Shown: piece by piece, positions 56,306 to 64,000 of the stretch
How the letters are laid out: every line of letters starts with the position of its first letter
Position numbering within the stretch: the stretch's first letter is position 1
Source: Tolypocladium sp. Sup5 PDA-1
Taxonomy: Eukaryota; Ascomycota; Sordariomycetes; Hypocreales; Ophiocordycipitaceae
Length of the DNA: 64,000 bases
Assembly: GCA_000750105.3 (NCBI GenBank)
Contig: JPHH03000005.1
Span: 1,114,164-1,178,163, forward strand
Reading direction: 5' to 3'
Program-made: the position numbers and the translations under genes
Notes under the pieces: generated by a model
The model's input: only the letters and a program-made list of their open reading frames with translations
What the model was told of the DNA's origin: nothing
The model's database searches: none

Positions 56306-56929
56306 ATGATGATGCACGACAGCCTGCTGTCCATTCTATGCGCCGACACTTGGCTCTGGGATTCTAGGGAGGAATGCCAAATAACATTCCATACAAATGG
56401 CACTGGAAAGGTGATATGTCATGGTTTACTTCGCGCGTCTGCCGAGATGAGGCTAAACGAGACACAGTTGGTGTGCCGTGTCGAGCTCAATGTATGGATT
56501 GCTGCAGAGTTCGACTGGAAACAGGCGAGCAGTGAGACGCCCAAGATCTCCGATACGACCCATGGCAGTTTCGACAAGCCAGATATCGTCGGTCACGCTG
56601 CTATCGAGATAGCGCTCACTAAGCGCCGCATTCCAAAATTGGGAGCCGCCGATATGGAAAGGTACAGAATAAACGAGGCGTTGTTGACAGACGACGCGTT
56701 TTTGCCCAAAACGTACCACATCAGCTTGGAGAAAGGGGTATTCCTCACGCCGTTTGACGCGATGCAAGCAAACAACATTGCCTACAGCCCGAGATTCGCA
56801 TACCGCCTGTCGTTCGGCAAGTCGCCGTATCCCCCGCGACAGGAGTGGAGAGAGCCAACAGGCGCCCCGGATGCGTTCAGGTTTTGGGAATGGAAGCAGT
56901 TTTGCAGCGGGCAGATAGGGAGCTTCTAG
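56306..56929 (+). CDS. Conserved fungal protein of unknown function
   Basis: The unspliced frame codes for 207 residues. I read a 57-nt stop-free intron at 56411..56467 (GTGATA...GGCTAAAC...ACACAG); removing it joins FHTNGTGK to LVCRVELNVWIAAEFDWK and gives 188 residues with a continuous beta-strand pattern. The C-terminal RLSFGKSPYPPRQEWREP and FWEWKQF pieces recall a small fungal family found next to unrelated genes, without known role. No signal peptide or membrane segment is seen. Confidence 0.65.
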   Translation: MMMHDSLLSILCADTWLWDSREECQITFHTNGTGKVICHGLLRASAEMRLNETQLVCRVELNVWIAAEFDWKQASSETPKISDTTHGSFDKPDIVGHAAIEIALTKRRIPKLGAADMERYRINEALLTDDAFLPKTYHISLEKGVFLTPFDAMQANNIAYSPRFAYRLSFGKSPYPPRQEWREPTGAPDAFRFWEWKQFCSGQIGSF

Positions 56930-57451
56930 ATTTCACTACGAAAGATAGATGCCTTACATCTCATCATTTGCCAAACCGTACTTGGCCATCGATAGAGTCA
57001 GAGAGTCTCCAAGACAAGGCAAAGGATAAAATGCACTCAGCTCTTGCCCGGATAAGGTTGTATATATCTCAGCTCGGTTAAATGCGCGTTAGAAGAAAGG
57101 TTTGAAGCCCGTGAGTTACCGACTAAAGCGGATGACTGTTTACAGTGAACATGACTCAACAACACGATTCTCTCACGAACACTCATTCACAATGACGAGA
57201 CTTGAATGTATCGAACTTAATGAAGCATTTACAGATGAGGAATATTGAAGATCAACAAATAATGTCGCAGGCGACCTGTTCGACGACGGAGATATCCAAT
57301 GGACAAGCGAAAAGGTGTTTGCGAGAAACCCACGGCCAATATTTGACTAAGAGCCGGTAAAGAAATTGTACGATGGAAGTAGAACCCTCTTGTTTGGCGC
57401 AAAGGCAGTATCCGGCGAATCTCGTAGCAGCGAGCTTGAGGAGGACGTGAT
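56930..57451. other. Convergent intergenic region
   Basis: These 522 bases lie between convergent genes and hold presumed 3' untranslated sequence. No gene is seen. Confidence 0.5.
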
Positions 57452-58824
57452 CTATGCCATGGCCTGTCCAACTCCCTTCTCAACCGCCTTTTCGACGACT
57501 TCCTTCTCGATTTTGTCAAATAGTTGGTTCGCGGCTTCTGCTGCAACCCTTTTCGTAGAGTCCACTGATCCGCCCTTGTGCAGCAGCTCGAAGAGAATTG
57601 CGTGTTTGGTCACGTTGACTGCAGCATCAAAGACACCCTTCTCCACCCGGGTTGCCAGGCCATTGGAAACGGAATCCGCAAAGTCCCGTGTCTTGAATCC
57701 GCGGTACTCGAAGCACTCGTGTTGGTCGGCGTAATTGTTGCGCTCATATTGAGTACCGCACCACGCCGCGGTGCCGATGCATGGTTCCTCGTCTGCGTTG
57801 GCGCCAGAGCACTCGCTGGGGCTTGGCTCCAGCCACGGCGGAGTTGCTCTGGTCGCAAAGCATTCATGTCTTAAGTCGGGGCTGACAAGGAATTGGCAGA
57901 CGGACTCCGTCCCCAGGCACTCCTCACCCTTGGAGCAGCCATCGGTGGCCTTTGGGTACCACTTTGAAACCCCAGGAGCTGGTCCGCGGAACTTGATGCA
58001 GGCGTCCGACGAGCCATACCTTTCAGCCGATTCGGGGGTGCTGCACCAATCCTTTGTTCCAACGCATGCCTCGACCTCGGGTCTTCTCGCTTCGGGGCAT
58101 GGGCCGGAGTAAACCACGGCAAACGGCTGAGGCTCGCGCTCTTCATAGCACTTCCGTCGCTGATCCTTGTCTTGGATGTTGCCGCAAAAGGACTCGGTTC
58201 CCAGGCATGGCTCGGTGTTCCCGCTGGAGCATCTCCCAAAATCGGGTTGGAGCCACGGCAACTTCGACGGTGCGCCAGAACCTTCCGCTCGAAAGCCCAA
58301 GCACGCGTCGGTCGAGCCATACATCTCAACCTGTCGAGGCATTTTGCACCGTTCGGCCGTGCCCACGCAGCGTTCGTCGCTTGTCTGGGAAGGCTCGGGG
58401 CAGTCTGGTGAGTTTGCCACTAGGTAAGAACCTTTCTTTCGCCCCTCAAAGCAGCTCTTTCGGATATCCGTGTCCTCGATGATACCACAGACGGCCTCGG
58501 TTCCAACGCAGTCTTCGAGGTACCGAGTGGTGCACCCAGTGTACGAACGGTGCCACTCGAGCAATCCCTCAGGTCGTTTTTCTCGATCTGCAAAGCAGTC
58601 CTTTTGGGTCGGGTAGTTTCTCTTGAAATAGCCAGTGCACCAGGCATCCGTCCCCATGCAGAATTCCGTCTCTCGTATACAGCCCTTGCCTTGCTCCCAT
58701 GGCTGCAGCAGAAATGCAAATGACTAGGTAGGGTTAGTACACTCCTTGGGTTACAGTTATAGGGTCCAGTACGAACCCCGGAGGAAAAGGCAAAGGCCGT
58801 TGCGAGGGTCGACACGTGAACCAT
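57452..58824 (-). CDS. Secreted protein of seven alternating four-cysteine repeats
   Basis: The 439-residue product starts with a signal peptide (MVHVSTLATAFAFSSG, continued after a short intron at 58724..58776). From residue 38 to about 357 it is built of seven repeats that each begin C-x-G-T-x-x-x-C. Third cysteines follow at two alternating spacings: 13 or 14 residues in repeats 1, 3, 5 and 7, and 11 in repeats 2, 4 and 6, each followed by x-x-x-R or a close variant. A fourth cysteine closes each unit; repeat 7 lacks it, but a GKGC before repeat 1 may pair with it. The last 80 residues are helical and Ala/Lys/Glu-rich without cysteine. I recognise no named domain. The gene is divergent from the next secreted-protein gene. 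Confidence 0.8.
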
Positions 58825-60110
58825 TGTGAGATGCTGCAACAGCAAAACAAAATTGTAGAAAGCTGTCAAGTAGCACGCTCGTAAACTCTGAGTCTACTTC
58901 AATTGTAGGCCAAATGCTCTGTGATGAGGATGTTCCTTGAATGGCGGGCTCCGGCTTTATAAAGACTTTTGCCTGACTTGGCGAAAGAACTATACGTCTC
59001 TTAAGACTACAATGTCGGTAGTTGCTCAACTACCATGAATAGTCGTCCAAGAGGGCTATAGCCGCATTTCATTTGCTCGGCGAATCTAGCCTCCTCATAA
59101 CGCTTCGTCATGCAAGTGTGGGCTGTTATGATAACCATCCGGTGATTGCCAAGCCGCATTGAATTCATTTCCCACGTCGCTTCTACGTGCATGGCCCCAG
59201 AGGTGTTAACTGACTGAGTGCTGCCCCATCGCGATGATCGCATCTACATTACTACAGCAAATCATCAATGCCGGCCTGTCTTGGCTTGGGTTGCACAGCC
59301 TCGGTGTGTGATGCATTGGATTCAGGGCCATGTCAAGCCGTCCGTGAAAATGGGATGCTTCGATACCAGACAACTGACTCATTCCACTTTGGGGTATAGC
59401 AGTAAGATGCGACGAGTCGCTCATTCCTATACCAGACGAAAAGCAGACGGTATCGTCGCTCAAATTCCCGGCTTCCCGACTTCCCGCGTGGCAGTCTAGA
59501 ACGCGGTCACCCTGCCTCATCCTCACCTGTAAGTTCTCGGAACTTCCCGACCCAAGTCCGTACTCCAGTTCATAGGGCATTCATGAATCAGGTGACTGGG
59601 GCTCGTATCTGGGGCCATAATATGCCGAAGACATCTGTGCGTCAATGGCTTAACAAGCTTCGCAGGGATGGCACGGTGAGTGCTACTCTATGAGCCAGGA
59701 GTTTTACCATACGCGCATACTCCCTATATCAAACTTTAATTCCTCATGATCGGCCACGTGCGGACGCCAATAAATCAGACGTATCTGGGAACCTGGTGAA
59801 CATTATGCGAGGTCGGATCATTTGAGCGGCAAACCTGTTGCCTCACATCAAGAGCTCTGGAGATCAGGCCAGCCCGCATGTTTTGTAAAACGTTCGGCAT
59901 TGTAGTGATCTTGGCGTCCTATAGTTGCTCTGAAAGCCTAATTGCAGCATGGGCTTAGCCAGCAGCTATTTTATGCCGGGTAAACCAACTCCTGGCGACA
60001 GATGTATATCATGCAGTCATTCGCCGACTCTCAACTCCAATTCCCAACGGTCCTGCTTTTATTACGCCTTCTCTTGTGTTTGTCGTGTTATCCATTAATT
60101 CTACTTCGAC
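58825..60110. other. Divergent intergenic region between two secreted-protein genes
   Basis: About 1.3 kb with no recognised gene. It must hold the promoters of both the Cys-repeat gene and the coiled-coil protein gene. Confidence 0.5.
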
Positions 60111-62121
60111 ATGATTGTCCAGAGACTTGTTTCACTCCTTGCCTTGGCCCTCGTTGGCGGGGTTTCTGGCTCTCCAATCGGGGTTGTCACACTTGACAAG
60201 CGAGGCCAGAACGTCATCATCGGCTACAGAACTGTCCATCCTGTAAGCTCAGGCAATCGCCGCTTCAAAGGGCAGCTGCTGTTTCCTGTGACTAACTTGA
60301 TGTGTGTAGACTCAAGCTGCGGGATACATTAAGGCCGGAACCCTCACTAATGACGCGAATATCATCGGAACGCAAATCGGCAACGGCGTTTATACCACCC
60401 CCGAGCTTGGTGGATGGCCTGGAGCCCCGAATAATTTGTTTGTATCGACTTTCTCCAGTTCATCGTTTAAACTCTGACAAACTTTTTTCAGCGACTGCGT
60501 CATCTTCGCCGACGCCGACGAGCTCGGTCGTTTGCCCAAGGCATGGATACCCAGGCCTCAATGGTTCAAGAAGGCAGATTTTATAGATGCATACATCAAG
60601 TCGCTTGATGCATCTTGGGACCCGGCAAGAACCTTGCGCATGTCCATCATCGACGGCTCTGTAGAGAAGAAGCTCCAGATGGTGATCCCGCCCGACTTGC
60701 TCAACTCCAACGGCGGAAAGTTGAACATCAAGACGATTTGCGACCAAGACAAGACCAAGTTGCCGAATGCTCCTGCAGACTACAGCGCGTGGCAGAATGT
60801 CAAGGGCGTCAAGGAGCTGCCGGAGGAAATCGAGGCTTCTAGAATTGGCGAAGAAGCTACCCAGGCATCCAGAGTTGCCGAAGCTGCGATCAAGGAGGCC
60901 GCAGAAGCGACAAGCGTTGAGGCGAGCAGCGCTGCCGTGAAGAAGGCAACGGATGCGGTCAAGCAAGCCACCGATGCCACCAAGAGAGTGGCTGTGATGC
61001 TTGAGACGCACGAATGGCTCGGTGTCGAGACCTTTGACAGCGCATGGAGCGCTACTGTTGAGACCAGAAAGTCGGCCACCAGCGTCACAAAGGCCGTGGA
61101 TGAGAAGTCCGTGGCGCGCCAGAAACTTCTGGCCACATCTGCTGGCGAAGGTCTCGACACTGCAACTGTGTCGGTTCTCGACGAAAAGGTCTCAACGGCC
61201 GAAAAGGCATCAGAAGAATTGCAAAACTTGGTCGCCAAAGCCAAAAAGGAGCTCGGTGACAAGACGGCGATCAAAGACCTGGCACAGAAAGTCATCGACG
61301 CTGGCGACAAGGAGCTGGAGTTTGCGGAGCCAGAGTACATCTGGATGCGGTCTCGCGAAGTGAAGAACAAAGCCCTGAGGCGAGAGATGAAAGCCCTCGA
61401 CAGCGAAATCGAGATTGTACAGGTGAAGGCGACTGAATTCGAAAAGGAGGCCGCCAGCGCCGCCGAGGCTGTCAAGAAGGTTCGGGACACGGCTGAACAG
61501 AAGAAACAGGCCGAGAAGCAGAGGCAGGACGAAGAGCGAAAGCAACAAGAGGCCCAGAAGGAAAAGGAGGCCCAGAAACAAAAGATTGAAAAGAAGGCCG
61601 AGGAAATCAAGGAAACGATAAAGAAGACCGCCGAGCAAGTCCAAGGCAGTTCGTCCAGCGGATCCATCATTGGGTGGGCCGCTGGCATAGCTGCGTCGGC
61701 TGTTGGAGCCCTTGGGTCAGCCTATCTAGCCACCCAAGCCGCCGTCTCGCTCGGGCTTGGTACTGCCGGTACTGCTGCAGGCGGCCTGGGAACTGGTCTT
61801 GTCGGCTCCGCGGTTGGCGTGGGCGTCAGCGCGTTGCCGGGTCTGCAAGCTCTGGAAACGATTCCCGTCGCCGCGGAGGAAGTCGAAGCACTCATTCAGA
61901 CAATCGCTCAGGAGGTCGCCCAGGAGGCAGCGTCAGGCGTGAAAGTCGCGGCGGAAACTGTGGCAGCCCCTCTTCTGATCCGACGAGAGCTTCTCCGCGA
62001 CTCGGCCCATGTCGACAAGCGAGCCGACGAGACACGACGACGTGCTGTGAGGCAGATTGCGATGCAAGTGGTGATGGCCGCGGCTAAGCAGGGGGTGGCG
62101 CAGGCGCGGGCCAAGATATAA
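60111..62121 (+). CDS. Secreted modular protein: ART-like N-terminal domain, long coiled coil, hydrophobic segment
   Basis: The 629-residue product has a signal peptide (about residues 1-20, ending GGVSGSP). Residues 35-190 form a compact domain with GYRTVHPTQAAGYIKAGTL and a later GVYTTPEL. This spacing recalls Arg-containing first strands and Y-x-T-P turns of ADP-ribosyltransferase-like folds, but the match is weak and the catalytic Glu is not clear, so no activity is claimed. Residues 195-470 are an Ala/Lys/Glu coiled coil, about 473-546 a hydrophobic Ala/Gly-rich stretch long enough to cross a membrane, and the end is basic and helical. Exons: 60111..60242, 60310..60437, 60492..62121; the second donor is GTTTGT. 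It could be a toxin-like effector, or a structural wall protein. Confidence 0.7.
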
Positions 62122-63948
62122 ATGCGTCTCCGAGTCTCCAGTCGGACGATCCGTCTCTCGACAACCGTTGTTGGTCGGGGTTAGAGCGTTAGAGTCCACC
62201 AGAGCCCATGACTATACGACTTGGCTCCAATAAGTCGACATGGCCCCTGCATCAATTAAAGCAAGTGGACCGTTCAGTTAATGGCTCTCGGCTCAACACT
62301 CATCTCACTAGAAGTCATCAAGCCAAGGTGAGAACAGGCGACACGTCGCCTTTCTTCAATTGGGCTGAAGCTGGCTTAACATCCTGTTCTTTTCTTACGG
62401 ACAATCCTCAGTTGTTTCATGTACATAGCTTTGAAGTTCATCAATTCTATACATCCTGCAAGTTGTTACTATTACAACCACCATTTTGGCGCGCAGTACA
62501 CTCAATGCCAGCCTGAACCAGTCGAGTACATCTGAGTTCATGCCTGTGTTATCACACCCGAACATGAACGTTACGATTCTAATAGACTGCTATTTATTGA
62601 GAATTATACAGACGTTCGTGATATATCTATACACTTGTTAACTCCAGTCCTCTACAAGAATACCATTCCCCTTCCATAAAGTTTATCGAAAGCTAATTGC
62701 TGTTCTTGATCGTCAATGGCGCGGTGCCTGCAATCGAGTGTTAGTTACCTGCAAAGTCCCGCTGTTGCACATGGGTTGTAAAGCGTACAGTAACTGATGC
62801 CCGCAGCGTTATCTACGGATGACACGTCGGGGAAAGTCACAATTTGCACAGGATCTGACCGAGTGCAGGTGCCGAGCAGCTGCCGAGCAGCTTCATGGCA
62901 ACGTCGTACAAGCCCCAGCCACCATGCGTCGCATCCTTTTACAGCGCTACACAGTCGGTCAGTATCTGTCAAAGTTGAAGCCCCACAGGCAAAGCATCCA
63001 ACGGCAGTGCAATCTACCGGGAGCTGGCTCTGACGGTGCGCAACAGGTTAGCACGCAAGGCGGCGAGCTGGTTTTACAGAAATTTCGGAAGTATATACGG
63101 CCCCGTGACTTGTTTTGTGTGATTAGTATAGAGATATTTGAACAATGCTAGCTCAGTATGTCTGGATAGTTGCAGTAGCTTCCGAAGGGTGTGTTGATCC
63201 TCGAGATATTCAGATATGTTAGAACAGATAGGGTTCTCTCTCTCGCGCTGTATGTGGGCGTAGTAGGACTCGTCCCAGAAACAATCTTGGTGTCCTCGAC
63301 GCTCTACCCCTGAGCGACCCCTTCTTCGATCTTGAGGTCGAGTAGCTCACGGTCATCCTCCAGAGCGTGCGTACCGAGTCTTTTTCGGAATTCAGCAAGG
63401 AGACTAGTCATTCCCTCAGGGGTCTAAAACATCTTATCAGCCGCCCTGTAGGCGAAGTGGTTCGGGGTATCTGAGCAGCCCGGCGGTCGTGTCTCGTAGA
63501 AGGACCAACTCGTGGAACACGGCGAAGTTCTGTTGCAGCCGGTTTTTCACCGCATAACACGCCTTCTTCCACGCTGCCTCCGAATTTGCATATGCGAAGG
63601 TCTTGTTTAGATGCGGAACACTTATCTTAAGCCAAACTTGGCCTTCGTGCTCACCGTCCCCCATTTCCAAGAGGCGATGAACCTGTCGGGCACACCTTCA
63701 AGCTCTCCCAAGGTAGGCCAGAGACCCGACGGGTCCTCGTGCAGATTTTCGGTGCATTGTCAGACCGGTTCTCGTATTCTCTTTCGGCCCTGTGCGAAGG
63801 CCTGCTTGGTGGCTGAGCACTGTCACAGGGCCAAAGATTCATGGGGGGGTCAAGCTGTCGATGAAAACATTTGGGGCAAAATATGATTCCCACATTCTGA
63901 TGGGGTTTGATCTCGTACTAAGCTAAATTACCATTGCGGTGAGGTCAT

Positions 63949-64000
<52 letters not shown>
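62122..64000. other. Intergenic to the window end
   Basis: No convincing gene is found in 1.9 kb. A minus-strand frame at 63437..63670 (77 residues, with VWLKISVPHLNKTFAYANSE) has an even, protein-like composition and could be the last exon of a gene or a fragment of one, but no motif or clean splice partner was found. Confidence 0.4.

Overview
The window is nuclear DNA of a filamentous ascomycete. Genes carry short introns (about 48-95 nt) with GT...CTAAC/CTGAC...AG signals, coding DNA is GC-rich, genes stand singly on both strands, and several families are typical of Pezizomycotina (Mir-type siderophore transporter, CVNH protein, pisatin-demethylase-like P450, Mia40, POT peptide transporter, fungal GH16). 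A Sordariomycete, probably Hypocreales, is the best guess; no species is named. I placed about 46 introns by hand from splice signals, reading frame and family motifs, so junctions may be off by a few bases where noted.

Layout. 1-7.6 kb: 3' part of a formamidase, a nine-exon secreted PL8 polysaccharide lyase, a tetraspanin, and the decayed remains of an FAD aromatic monooxygenase. 8.5-14.9 kb: a DHA1 MFS transporter, an NmrA-like protein, a mitochondrial hot-dog thioesterase with a 9-nt and an apparent 1-nt exon, a 92-bp tandem duplication, and a secreted GH16 glucanase. 17-25 kb: an SDR, a secreted CVNH protein, a siderophore transporter with a perfect palindromic iron-GATA site upstream, and a Myb/SANT-like protein. 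25.6-30.1 kb is a compact housekeeping block: an OM14-like mitochondrial outer-membrane protein (start codon split by an intron), MIA40, thiamine pyrophosphokinase and BOS1 (first coding exon is only the ATG).

31-45 kb is more accessory: a QDR-like MFS, a P450, a 4.3-kb stretch without a recognisable gene, a PTR2 peptide transporter, an MFS relic, an AT-rich stretch and an amidohydrolase. 45-50 kb: a double-GNAT protein, then convergent maleylacetoacetate isomerase and fumarylacetoacetase, the last two steps of tyrosine/phenylalanine catabolism. 50.7-62.1 kb: a secreted jelly-roll lyase-like protein, a second P450, a short SRR1-domain protein, a small conserved fungal protein, and a divergent pair of secreted proteins. 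One of these is built of seven alternating four-cysteine repeats. The other has an N-terminal domain faintly like ADP-ribosyltransferases, then a long coiled coil and a hydrophobic Ala/Gly stretch. This pair is the best candidate for something undescribed. The last 1.9 kb holds no convincing gene.
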